Positions 1-8,702 of a stretch of DNA of 64,000 bases are shown here, piece by piece. The notes under the pieces are model-generated. The model made no database searches and was not told the DNA's origin. It was given only the letters and a program-made list of their open reading frames with translations. Positions within the stretch are counted from its first letter, which is position 1. Each line of letters begins with the position of its first letter. The stretch spans positions 1 to 64,000 of the forward strand of contig CAYLLB010000022.1 in the NCBI GenBank assembly GCA_964384215.1, read 5' to 3'. Made by a program: the position numbers and the translations under genes. The DNA comes from JAJFUV01 sp964384215. Its GTDB lineage: Bacteria > Acidobacteriota > Terriglobia > Bryobacterales > Bryobacteraceae.

Positions 1-861
1 CCGTCGCACGCCCGGCACTGCATCGAGGTTCTCAACCACGGCAAGCACGTCTGCACGGCCGTTCCCGCTTTCCACGGCAACATTGAGGATGCGGAACGGC
101 TGCTGGAGTGCGTCAAGAAGAACCGGGGCCTGGTCTATGCGATGTTCGAGACCTCCGTCTTCCATGACGATCTTTACGCCATGGAGAAGCTGTACGCGGC
201 GGATGTTTTCGGCCACATCGTGTACAGCGAAGGGGAGTATTGCCATCCACATAGCCTGGGCACACCGGCGTTGGATTCGTATAAAGACTGGCGCAAGAAC
301 CATGCGCCGATGTGGTATCCCACCCACGCAACGGCTTACTACGTCGGCGTCACGCACGGCAGTCTGGTGGACGTAAGCTGCCTGGGAACTGCGCCCTTCG
401 ATGTGAGCCAGAGGCAGCCCAACAAGATCGGAAACATCTTCAATTCGGAGGTCGGGTTGTTCCGGACCCGCGAAGGCGGGGTATGCAGGATCATCATCTC
501 AGGCTCTCAGGGCGAATACCTGGAAGCGGGCCGGCTCCGAGGAGAATATGCCGGCTACGACTGGCATAACGGCAGATCCACGGGTTTCGTTGGTGACGCC
601 GCGGGAAAGAAACGGTTTCAAGAGGCGACAGCGAAGGGCTTGAAAACGAAGAAGCATGCCCTGCCGCCGGGTGTTTCCCCAGGCGGGCACGGCGGTTCTC
701 ACGGCTACCTCGGCGACGATTTTATCGATTCCATCCTTCGAGGCAGAAAGCCGGCAGTCAATGTGATTGATGCACTGAACATGACCGCACCCGGCTACTA
801 CGCCCATCTCTCCGCGATGAAAGGCGGGGAGACGATCAAGATCCCGCAATATTCACTGTGA
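1..861 (+). CDS. Gfo/Idh/MocA-family oxidoreductase, 5'-truncated by window edge
   Basis: The frame is open from the first base to a TGA, giving 286 visible residues. The N-terminal Rossmann nucleotide-binding part lies outside the window. The visible start holds the family's loop after the dinucleotide fold (VLNHGKHVCTAVP, about residues 10-22). In most members this loop ends in EKP, whose Lys is catalytic; here it reads AVP, so a normal dehydrogenase mechanism is uncertain. The rest is the alpha/beta substrate domain, with Gly/His-rich HGGSHGYLGDDF near residue 235 and a C-terminal PGYYAHLSAMKGG. Family assignment is solid; the substrate (a sugar or inositol derivative) cannot be read. It precedes a ManD-like gene by 71 bp, which fits sugar-acid catabolism. 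Confidence 0.8.
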   Translation, partial: PSHARHCIEVLNHGKHVCTAVPAFHGNIEDAERLLECVKKNRGLVYAMFETSVFHDDLYAMEKLYAADVFGHIVYSEGEYCHPHSLGTPALDSYKDWRKNHAPMWYPTHATAYYVGVTHGSLVDVSCLGTAPFDVSQRQPNKIGNIFNSEVGLFRTREGGVCRIIISGSQGEYLEAGRLRGEYAGYDWHNGRSTGFVGDAAGKKRFQEATAKGLKTKKHALPPGVSPGGHGGSHGYLGDDFIDSILRGRKPAVNVIDALNMTAPGYYAHLSAMKGGETIKIPQYSL

Positions 862-909
862 GCCGGCCGGAAACGGAGTTGCTTCCCCCGCTTCTCCAGA
901 GGTCTAGCC

Positions 910-915
910 TATAAT
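910..915 (+). promoter_or_regulatory. Candidate -10 box for the ManD-like gene
   Basis: A perfect TATAAT lies 18 bp upstream of the ATG at 933. I see no -35 at a normal distance; the nearest TTG hexamer is too far. The strong SD GAGGGGAG follows it. Confidence 0.3.
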
Positions 916-932
916 CGGCGAGGGGAGCAAGC

Positions 933-2252
933 ATGAATCGACGCAGCTTTGTCAGAGGAGCACTGGCCGCGCCTTCCGCCGCGGTCCCACTATCCGCTCA
1001 ACAGCAGTACGAGAAAAAGACGCGCGGGCTGGCGCCGCTGAAGATCACCGATGTGAAGGCGATCACCACCAGCGGCGGGCGCGGCTACCAGTGGGTGTTC
1101 GTCAAAGTGCTCACCAGCGAACCGGGGCTGTACGGGCTCGGCTCGGCGAGCAACGTAAACATGGCGTGGGCAGTGGCGGCGGCCATCGAGAAGCACTTCG
1201 GACCATTCTGGATCGGGCGCGATCCCGATCGCATCGAGGATCTCTGGCAGAGCACCAACGTGCGCGGCTACTGGCGGAACTCGACCATCCACAATAACGC
1301 GCTCAGCGGCCTGGACATGGCGCTGTGGGACATCAAGGGCAAGCGCGCCGGGATGCCCGTCTATGAGTTGCTCGGTGGCAAGGCTCGCGAGGCGGTTCCC
1401 TGTTACGCGCACGCCGACGGCCGGGATGCGCAGCAGGTCGAAGACAACATCCGCAAGTTCATAGAGCAGGGCTACCGCCACGTACGCGCGCAACTCGGCG
1501 GATACGGGGGTGGGGGCTTCATCCCGCCGGGCCAGGGCAGCCGTCCCGCGGGCGGCTTTCAAGGGGCCGCTATGGACGAAGACACGTACCTGCATGCGGT
1601 GCCCAAACTGTTCGACCACCTGCGGGCGAAGCTAGGCTGGGACGTGAAGCTGTTGCACGACGTGCACGAGCGCATCTCTCCCACTAAGGCCGTCGAATTC
1701 GCCAAGCGCATGGAGCAGTACCATCTCTTCTTCCTCGAAGACGCACTTTCGCCAGAGCAGATCGCGTGGTTCCGCAACATCCGGCAGGTTTGCACGACGC
1801 CGCTCGCAATGGGCGAGACGTTCACCAGCCCCCTTGAGTACATGCCGCTGGTTTCCGAACGCCTCATCGACTTCGTGCGCAACCGCGTCTCGCAGACCGG
1901 TGGCATCACGCAGGCCAAGAAGACGGCAGCGGTATGCGAAGCCTTCGGCGTGCGCACGGCGTTCCAGGAAGGTGGTGACAACGACCCCATCAACCAGCTA
2001 GCCAGCTACCACGTGGATATGTCGATTTCGAGCTTCGGAATCCAGGAGGAGAACCATTTTCCCGACCAGGTCCACGAAATGATGCCGGGCGCCGCGCGGA
2101 TCAAGGGCGGCTATATGTACGGAAGCGGGTTGCCCGGGCTCGGCATCGACCTGCGCGAGGAGATCGCCAGGAAGTATCCGATGCAGGTGCTACCGGGGCA
2201 GCCACATTGGACCGAAGTGCGCGGCATGGACGGCAGCGTCGTCAAGCCATAA
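933..2252 (+). CDS. Mandelate racemase/enolase-superfamily dehydratase (ManD/RspA-like), exported
   Basis: The 439-residue protein opens with a twin-arginine-type leader (MNRRSFVRGALAAPSAA), followed by the capping domain and a TIM barrel. ManD-subgroup features are visible: LLHDVHER near residue 240 (metal ligand Asp and His), the FFLEDALSPEQ strand near 270 (second ligand Glu) and MGETFTSP near 295 (third ligand Glu). A Gly-rich loop near residues 185-200 and the PGLGIDL C-terminal motif also match the mannonate/gluconate dehydratase group. Family members dehydrate sugar acids to 2-keto-3-deoxy acids. A Tat leader on this fold is unusual for cytosolic sugar-acid enzymes but fits other Tat-tagged catabolic proteins in this window. 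The substrate is uncertain. Confidence 0.82.
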   Translation: MNRRSFVRGALAAPSAAVPLSAQQQYEKKTRGLAPLKITDVKAITTSGGRGYQWVFVKVLTSEPGLYGLGSASNVNMAWAVAAAIEKHFGPFWIGRDPDRIEDLWQSTNVRGYWRNSTIHNNALSGLDMALWDIKGKRAGMPVYELLGGKAREAVPCYAHADGRDAQQVEDNIRKFIEQGYRHVRAQLGGYGGGGFIPPGQGSRPAGGFQGAAMDEDTYLHAVPKLFDHLRAKLGWDVKLLHDVHERISPTKAVEFAKRMEQYHLFFLEDALSPEQIAWFRNIRQVCTTPLAMGETFTSPLEYMPLVSERLIDFVRNRVSQTGGITQAKKTAAVCEAFGVRTAFQEGGDNDPINQLASYHVDMSISSFGIQEENHFPDQVHEMMPGAARIKGGYMYGSGLPGLGIDLREEIARKYPMQVLPGQPHWTEVRGMDGSVVKP

Positions 2253-2259
2253 TAAGAGC

Positions 2260-4638
2260 GTGAGACTCACAATCGTGCGTGGTTGGATGCGGCTCGCGCT
2301 GGCCGCACTCTTTGCGCTGCATCTGGCCTGGGGTGCCGTACCCACGCCCGCCGCCCATTTCGGTGAGCCCCTCGGGCGGGACGGAACCGTTCTGGATTGG
2401 GACAAAGTAGTCTCATATTTCCAGGAGCTTGAGAAGTCGAGCGGCCGGATCAAGGCGGAGACACTGGGGCAGACCACAGGAGGGCGGCCGCTCGTCGCCG
2501 CGTTCATTTCGGACGAAGCCACGCTGAAGAACCTGGACCGCTACCAGGCCAACCAGAAGAAGCTGGCGGATCCGCGCCGCACCTTGCCGGCCGAGGCGGA
2601 GCAACTGATTGCGCGAAGCAAGGCGGTGGTGGCGATCACCTGCTCCATTCACTCGAATGAACTCGCCTCGACGCATACCGCCGCCGAGTGGGCCTACCGG
2701 CTGATCACCGGTGACACGCCGAAGCTGCGCGCCATACGCTCGAACGTGATCCTCATCCTGGTGCCCTCGCTGAACCCCGATGGCGTGGACCTGGTGACCC
2801 GTTGGTACCGAAAGACCTACGGCGCGCAATTCGAGGGCACCACGCCGCCGGAGCTGTACCAGAAGTACGTCGGGCACGACAACAACCGTGACTGGTACAT
2901 GTTCACGCAGGTTGAATCGCGCCTGGTTGCCGGGCAGGTGTTCAATCGCTGGCTTCCGCAGATCGTCTACGACGTGCACCAGATGGGCCAGCGCGGGGCG
3001 CGTATGTTCGTTCCGCCGTGGATCGACCCTATCGAGCCGAACATCGACCCGATCATCGCGCAGGAGTGCAACATGGTGGGCACCGGAATCGCGGCGGACC
3101 TCACGGCCGCGGGCAAGACTGGCGTGCTGATCCACGCGCTGTTCGATTACTGGACGCCGGGGCGCCACTATCAGTCCTACCACGGCGGATTGCGTATCCT
3201 CAGCGAATCCGCCAGCGCGCGCCTGGCCTCGCCCGTCCAGATTGCGGCGGAGCAACTCGATCCACGCGAGAGTTCCTGGAACTATCTGGAGCCGTGGCCC
3301 GGAGGACAATGGCGGCTGCGCGACATCATGGACTACCAGTTGATCGCCATGGAATCGGTCGCGTTCCAGGCGGCCGCGCGGCGCGAGGACTTCCTCCGCA
3401 ACTTCTATCGCATCCACCAGCGCGCGGTGTCGCGCAAGACGCCGTACGCGTTCGTCGTGCCGGCCGCGCAGCGCGACCCGGGTGCGACAAGGAAACTGCT
3501 CGAGACACTCTCGTTCGGACTGGTGGAGATCGATCGCGCCGAGGCGCCGTTCACCGCCGGCGGCAAGCGTTACCCAGCGGAGAGCCACGTGATTCGCCTC
3601 GCCCAACCTTACGGGGCTTACGCGAAGACGCTGCTCGAACGTCAGCGCTATCCCAACCTGCACCAGTACCCCGGCGGCCCGCCCAAGCGCCCCTATGACG
3701 TCACCGCGCACACTTTGCCATTGCTCATGGGTGTCGAGGTGGACACCGTCGCGGAACCGTTCGCGGCGCGGCTCAAGCGAGCCGCCGGCTTCGCGGCCGC
3801 GCCATCGCTGGCCGCCTCGGACACCGAGGCCTGGCGCGGAATTAATCGTGCCTGGAACGCCGGCAGCGCGGTCTACCGCGACATATCCACGGGCGACTTC
3901 TACACGGGCGACGTGCGTGGCCGGAATGTGAAGCAGATTGCGCGGCCGCGCATCGGCCTTTACAAGGGGTTTGTTCCGAACATGGATGAGGGCTGGACAC
4001 GCTGGGTGCTCGAGCAGTTCGGCTTCGCTTACACGAGCCTCGGCAACCATGACATCCAGCAGGGCGGTCTTCACCATTCCTATGATGTGCTCGTGTTCGC
4101 CGACCAACGCGCCACAACCATCGAAGAAGGCTACCGCGCAGGAGCCATGCCGCCCGAATACTGCGGCGGGCTGGGTGAGAAGGGAGCCGCCGCGCTGAAG
4201 GAGTTTGTCCATTCCGGCGGGACGCTGGTTTTCTTCAACGAGGCGACCGAATACGCCTTCAAGCGGCTGGGAGTGTCCGTGAAAGGCGGGCTGGGCGAAT
4301 CCTCCAAGCGTGACTTATACTGCCCGGGTTCGCTGCTCCGCGTGAAGTTGAAGGCGGGGCATCCGCTCACGCTGGGCTTGCCGGAAGAGATCGCCATCTG
4401 GATGGGGTCTAGCCCAGTATGGGAGGTCGAGGACTCGATGAGCGTGGCGCGCTATCCGCAGTCCGGAATACTCGAATCCGGCTGGCTGCTTGGAGAACGG
4501 CACCTGGCCGGGCGCACGGCGCTCGCAGATGTGCCTTGCGGCTCGGGCCGCGTGATCCTGTTCGGCATGCGCCCGCAATACCGCGGTCAGAGCTATCAGA
4601 CGTTCAAGCTGTTTTTCAACGCGCTGGTCGGCCGGTAA
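2260..4638 (+). CDS. M14-family zinc carboxypeptidase, secreted, with C-terminal GATase-like domain
   Basis: The 792-residue protein starts at GTG 7 bp after the previous stop, and a hydrophobic signal segment (LALAALFALHLAWG) follows. The zinc signature HSNE (HxxE, near residue 130) and a later His in YDVHQMGQRG (near 233) match M14 peptidases. A Pro/Asp-rich substrate loop (SLNPDGVDLVTRW) follows the HxxE region. Residues about 560-790 look like a class-I glutamine-amidotransferase-like fold (HSGGTLVFFNEATEYAF), a domain often attached to M14 proteins in this phylum. The likely role is periplasmic or secreted peptide degradation. It ends convergently, overlapping the DegT pseudogene by 23 bp. 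Confidence 0.85.
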   Translation: MRLTIVRGWMRLALAALFALHLAWGAVPTPAAHFGEPLGRDGTVLDWDKVVSYFQELEKSSGRIKAETLGQTTGGRPLVAAFISDEATLKNLDRYQANQKKLADPRRTLPAEAEQLIARSKAVVAITCSIHSNELASTHTAAEWAYRLITGDTPKLRAIRSNVILILVPSLNPDGVDLVTRWYRKTYGAQFEGTTPPELYQKYVGHDNNRDWYMFTQVESRLVAGQVFNRWLPQIVYDVHQMGQRGARMFVPPWIDPIEPNIDPIIAQECNMVGTGIAADLTAAGKTGVLIHALFDYWTPGRHYQSYHGGLRILSESASARLASPVQIAAEQLDPRESSWNYLEPWPGGQWRLRDIMDYQLIAMESVAFQAAARREDFLRNFYRIHQRAVSRKTPYAFVVPAAQRDPGATRKLLETLSFGLVEIDRAEAPFTAGGKRYPAESHVIRLAQPYGAYAKTLLERQRYPNLHQYPGGPPKRPYDVTAHTLPLLMGVEVDTVAEPFAARLKRAAGFAAAPSLAASDTEAWRGINRAWNAGSAVYRDISTGDFYTGDVRGRNVKQIARPRIGLYKGFVPNMDEGWTRWVLEQFGFAYTSLGNHDIQQGGLHHSYDVLVFADQRATTIEEGYRAGAMPPEYCGGLGEKGAAALKEFVHSGGTLVFFNEATEYAFKRLGVSVKGGLGESSKRDLYCPGSLLRVKLKAGHPLTLGLPEEIAIWMGSSPVWEVEDSMSVARYPQSGILESGWLLGERHLAGRTALADVPCGSGRVILFGMRPQYRGQSYQTFKLFFNALVGR

Positions 4639-5622
4639 AGAACCCGCGCACCGCCGCGCACACGCGCTCGACCTGGTCCCGCCGCAACTCCGGGTACATC
4701 GGTAGGCTGAGCACCTCGCGCGCGGCAGCTTCGGTTGCCGCAAGCGACTCGGCCCGCATCATGCGGTCCCGGCAGGCCGGCTGCAAGTGCACGGGGACCG
4801 GATAATGGATCAACGCGCCGATGCCCGACTGCCGCAGGTGCTCACGCAGCGCATCACGGCGCGCGGTTCGCACCACGTATTGATGAAAAACATGAGTACC
4901 AGGTTCCGCGACGGTGGGCATGGTAAGCGGAAGACCGGCGAGCAACTCGCCGTACCACGACGCGATCTCGCGCCGGCGCGCGTTTTCGCCTTCCAGGTAG
5001 CGTAACTTCACCCGCAGGATGGCGACCTGCATTTCGTCCAGGCGCGAATTGAGACCTGCCTCGCTCGAAACATAGCGCTCCCGCCAGCCGTATTCGCGCA
5101 GCGAGCGGATTTTCGCGGCCAACTCGGTGTCGCTGGTAACCACTCTGCCGCCATCACCCAGCGCGCCCAAATTCTTGGTGGGGTAGAAGCTGAACGCCCC
5201 TACGCGCTTCCACGTGCCGGTCGCGCGCCCATCGAACTTCGCGCCATGCGACTGTGCGCAGTCTTCGATCACCGCGACGCCGTATGATTCGGCGATCTTG
5301 AGTATCGAAGCGAGCGCGGCAGGGTGCCCGCCAATTCGGTCGCGGCTACGGTAGCCACGGCCGTGTGTGACACGGTTGCGACGAGGTTCCCTGACCCGAC
5401 GCCGAGGTCCCGCAGCGCGATATGGATCGCATCAGTGCCGCTCGCCACTCCCACGGCGTGCCGCACGTCCAGGAAGGCGGCGAACTCACGCTCAAAGGCG
5501 GCTACTTCCTCCCCGAGAATGTACCGGCCGCTCGCAAGGACGCACGCCATGGCGGCTTCGATTTCCGCTTTGTGCGCGAGCACGTTCGCTTGGGGGCTGT
5601 TCTGTGGAATGTCCGGTGCCAC
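4616..5622 (-). pseudogene. DegT/DnrJ/EryC1 aminotransferase, broken by an internal deletion
   Basis: Two pieces in different frames form one PLP-dependent sugar aminotransferase. The N-terminal piece (GTG at 5622) reads VASGTDAIHIALRDLGVGSG and runs to ATVAATELAG. The C-terminal piece reads VIEDCAQSHGAKF and carries the PLP Lys in FSFYPTKNLGALGDGG. About 50 residues expected between them are missing. The junction at about 5325-5330 retains GGGCA, which fits both the ELAG side and the YGHPAAL side, so a microhomology deletion that also shifts the frame is the simplest reading. Neighbouring epimerase and GT9 genes suggest a former amino- or deoxysugar pathway for surface glycans. Confidence 0.8.
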
Positions 5623-5637
5623 GGCTTCGTCCCGGCC

Positions 5638-6613
5638 TTAAACGTAGAGCGACAGGTGCTCGCGATAATACGCCACCAACCCGTCGCGCAAGGCCACACG
5701 CGGCGCCCAACCGAGCACCGAACGGATCAGCTTGTCGTCGGCGTAATAGTCGCCAATGTCGATGTGCTTGCGGTCTTCCGGGAAGAACTTCTGCTCGAAT
5801 TCCCCGCCCCCGTTCAATTCCACCAGCAGCCGGGCCAAGTCCAGCAGGCTGATCACCGAGTCGCCGCCCACGTTGAAGACGCGTACCGCGGAGTCTTTGT
5901 CCAGGGCCGCGAGCATCATCGCTTCCACGGCATCGTCCACGTAAGTGAAATCGGGAAGCTGCCGCCCTTCCCAAACCTCGAACGGGTGCCCTTCGACGAT
6001 GAGCCGCAGCCACACACCCAGGAACCTCTGGCGCGCGTCGCGCACACGCATGCGCGGTCCGTAAGTGTTGGTCAGTCTCAGCGAGCAGCCGTGAATCCCG
6101 AAAACGTCGTTGTACAGGATGTGGTACCACTCCCCGGCCATCTTGTTGATGCCGTTCACGTCCACCGGCCGCAGCAAGTCCTCCTCATCCACCGGCAGGT
6201 AATCTGACTTTCCGTAAATCTGGCACGTGCTGGCGAAGACCACTCTCACCGCCGGATTGTACTTGCGGCAGGCTTCCAGATTCGACAGTTACGCGCCGCA
6301 GTTGATGCCCAGATCGGTGAATGGATCGAGCATCGAATCGAGGTGCTGGTCTGGCCCGCGAGGTTGAACAGGTAACCGTGCCCCTGAACTATATAGTGCA
6401 TGCTGTGCGGGTCGCGCACGTCGGAAATGTTCACCTTGACGCGCGATTCGATGCCGTCGATGTTGAAGAGATTGCCGCCGTACTCGGGCGCCATGCTGTC
6501 CAGAAGCACAACCTCCGCGCCGGCTTCCAACAGACGGTGGCGAGGTTGGAGCCGATGAAACCCAAACCGCCGGTGATCAGGACGCGCGCCCCGTCGAACG
6601 CTTTATCGTTCAT
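5638..6613 (-). pseudogene. NAD-dependent sugar epimerase/dehydratase (SDR), multiply disrupted
   Basis: The gene starts at the ATG overlapping the GT9 stop (ATGA). The Rossmann motif GGLGFIGSNLA is intact, but the frame breaks at about 6538-6541, where one C appears lost from a CCC run. It breaks again at about 6343-6345, where AGCAC replaces expected AGCCAC. In the restored frame an in-frame TAA occurs at 6289-6291, where CAA (Gln) is expected. The YxxxK catalytic motif reads NGINK, with Asn (codon 6154-6156) in place of the essential Tyr. The rest (GYLFNLAGQTS, TNTYGPR, LPDFTYVDDAVEAMM) is clearly an extended SDR of the UDP/GDP-sugar type. Two 1-bp losses could be sequencing error, but the nonsense codon, the Tyr loss and the broken neighbour favour real decay. 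Confidence 0.82.
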
Positions 6614-7848
6614 GATTTCCCCGTAATATACTCCAGCGCGGCGAACACCTCAGCCAGGACTTTCCGAGGATCCGGCTCATCCACTCTCACCACCCGTATG
6701 ACACCCTTGCCGGAAGGCCGCCAGCGCTCGTACATGCGCGCGCAAGGGAAGCCCGCAAACACGCTGACCAGCGGCGTACCGCACGCGGCGGCGACATGTC
6801 CGCCCGCGGAGTCGTAGCCCACGAACAGGCGGCTTGCCGCGATCGCAGCGGCGAATGGTGCGAAGGCTCCGTCCAGGACGTACACTGCGCCTGAAGGCAC
6901 GCGCGCTTCGTGCAGGGCACGCTCGACGCGCGCGGCTTCCTCGCCGCCCGCGCCGCGGTCGATAGCCAGCGGAAGCCCGGTCGCGGCCAGCCTCGCCAAC
7001 AACTCGGCTTCAAACGGATCTCGGACGCGCTTGGCGGGGTTCTCGCCCACGCCGAGACTGACGGCGATTCCCGGCGGAGGAAGTTCCATCACGGGAAGCG
7101 GGGCGATATAGGCCCGCGGATCTTCCACGCCGAAGGTCTCCCGTACCCAGCGCTTCGCCAACTCGCCAAGCGGCTCACTGCCGCCGCTCCCAAACGAGCG
7201 GCTCTCGAAAAAGTAGTAACTCCCCTCGTCGCACACCGGAAGCAGGCCGAGCTGCGTGAGCCGCGAATCGGGATCGATCACGATGGTTCCGGCTCGCGTG
7301 GCTGCTTCTCTCACGAGCGGCCACGCGGCGAGCCGGTCGCGCAGGGCGCCGCTTCGCGGATAAGGAATCTCAAGATGCTCGATGCGCGGATCGGCGGCGA
7401 ACAGTTCGTAACACTTGCGCGGACCCGCGAAGACGATGCGGGCACCGGGGAAGCGCCGTTTCGCGGCATCTAGCATCACGCTGGTAATGGCGACGTCGGC
7501 GCCCAGGGTCACGCGGGAGAGAACCAGCACCGCACGTACACCTTGCGGCGGATCTCCGAACAGGCGCGGCGTACGGATGCGCCGGTAGCGAGCCACCAGA
7601 GCGTCCGCATTCAAATCACCGCATACGAGCGCGAGCACGCGCGAGAATTCCCGCGCGTAAACATCGCAAAGCAACGGATCAAAGCGGTCGGCCAGCGGCT
7701 CGACGAGCCCGGTGAAGAGCACTTTGTTGGCGGCTTCCGAGTCCGCGTCCCCGGCGAGCATCCGCACGGCCTCATCCGGCCACGCGGCGCCATCGAGCGA
7801 GAGCCGCAGCAGTTCGCGCGCGAGTTCTTCAGGCGAAGTACTTGCCAA
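6610..7848 (-). CDS. Glycosyltransferase family 9 (heptosyltransferase-like)
   Basis: The likely start is TTG at 7848, giving 412 residues and a 20-bp overlap with mtnP; an ATG at 7911 would overlap mtnP by more than 80 bp. The C-terminal half has the GT9/GT-B donor-site pattern: VLDGAFAPFAAAIAASRLFVG, then DSAGGHVAAACGTPLVSVF and WRPSGKGV. The central strand LGADVAITSVMLDAAKRRF also matches GT9. The protein has no membrane segment and would act at the inner face of the cytoplasmic membrane, adding a sugar to a lipopolysaccharide core or another glycan. Its stop overlaps the epimerase pseudogene start, so it belonged to the same operon and survived while its neighbours decayed. Confidence 0.72.
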   Translation of the reverse strand: MASTSPEELARELLRLSLDGAAWPDEAVRMLAGDADSEAANKVLFTGLVEPLADRFDPLLCDVYAREFSRVLALVCGDLNADALVARYRRIRTPRLFGDPPQGVRAVLVLSRVTLGADVAITSVMLDAAKRRFPGARIVFAGPRKCYELFAADPRIEHLEIPYPRSGALRDRLAAWPLVREAATRAGTIVIDPDSRLTQLGLLPVCDEGSYYFFESRSFGSGGSEPLGELAKRWVRETFGVEDPRAYIAPLPVMELPPPGIAVSLGVGENPAKRVRDPFEAELLARLAATGLPLAIDRGAGGEEAARVERALHEARVPSGAVYVLDGAFAPFAAAIAASRLFVGYDSAGGHVAAACGTPLVSVFAGFPCARMYERWRPSGKGVIRVVRVDEPDPRKVLAEVFAALEYITGKS

Positions 7849-8689
7849 CGATCGGCTCCAGCTTCTTCCGGGTCTCCTCGGGAACCAGCTTGCGATCCGT
7901 AATAATGGCATTGGCCAGCGCGGAACCGCACTTGCACGCGCGCTTTTCGGGCATGGCTGCCACGCTCGCCGCCACCACGCGCGCCGCGTGCGCGGCGTTC
8001 TGGGTCAGGTACGAAACAATCTGCTCGACGGTGACCGCGTCGTGGTCGGGATGCCAGCAGTCGTAGTCGGTGACCATGGCCACGGTTGCGTAGCAGATCT
8101 CGGCCTCGCGCGCGAGCTTGGCTTCCTGAAGATTGGTCATGCCGACCACGTCCATGCCCCAGCTGCGGTAAAGCTCGCTCTCGGCCTTGGTCGAGAACGC
8201 CGGCCCTTCCATGCAAACGTAGGTGCCGCCCTTCTTGACGCTCACGCCTTCGCCGGCGGCTGCCTTGTAAACGACATCGGCAACCTCGGGGCAAACCGGA
8301 TCCGAAAAACTCACATGAGCCACGAGTCCTTCCCCGAAGAAAGTAGAGGCCCGGTTGTGGGTGCGGTCCACGAACTGGTCCGGCAGCACGAAATCCATGG
8401 GGCGGTGCTCCTGCTTGAGGGAGCCGACGGCGCTCAGTGAGATAATGCGCTCCACGCCCAGCTTCTTAAACCCGAAAATGTTGGCGCGGAAATTCAATTC
8501 CGAGGGCGAGATGCGATGGCCCCGGCCGTGCCGCGCAAGGAATGCTACATCCTTTCCGGCCAGCTTGCCCACTATGTAACTGTCCGAAGGCGCGCCCCAC
8601 GGCGTATCGACCGCCACCTCGTGCTGCGCTTCAAAACCGGGCATGGAATAAAGCCCGCTGCCTCCGATGATGCCGATTTTTGCTGTCAA
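7829..8689 (-). CDS. mtnP: S-methyl-5'-thioadenosine phosphorylase
   Basis: The 286-residue, full-length MTAP family member cleaves methylthioadenosine with phosphate in methionine salvage. Visible motifs are the phosphate loop IGIIGGSGLY at residues 5-14, RHGRGHRISPSELNFRAN near 53-70, the nucleoside site TYVCMEGPAFSTKAES near 165-180 and the family motif VVGMTNLQEAKLARE. These features separate MTAP from PNP. It is translationally linked to the downstream GT9 gene by a short overlap. Other methionine-salvage genes are not in view. Confidence 0.93.
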   Translation of the reverse strand: MTAKIGIIGGSGLYSMPGFEAQHEVAVDTPWGAPSDSYIVGKLAGKDVAFLARHGRGHRISPSELNFRANIFGFKKLGVERIISLSAVGSLKQEHRPMDFVLPDQFVDRTHNRASTFFGEGLVAHVSFSDPVCPEVADVVYKAAAGEGVSVKKGGTYVCMEGPAFSTKAESELYRSWGMDVVGMTNLQEAKLAREAEICYATVAMVTDYDCWHPDHDAVTVEQIVSYLTQNAAHAARVVAASVAAMPEKRACKCGSALANAIITDRKLVPEETRKKLEPIVGKYFA

Positions 8690-8702
8690 TGGATTTCTCC
8701 GG

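Noticed and set aside
2413..4212. 599-codon open frame on the minus strand
   Set aside because: It is antisense to the M14 peptidase, with Arg/His/Val-rich low-information sequence typical of GC-rich shadow frames.
5422..6207. 261-codon plus-strand frame opposite the broken epimerase
   Set aside because: The minus strand carries clear SDR motifs; the plus-strand translation is a shadow.
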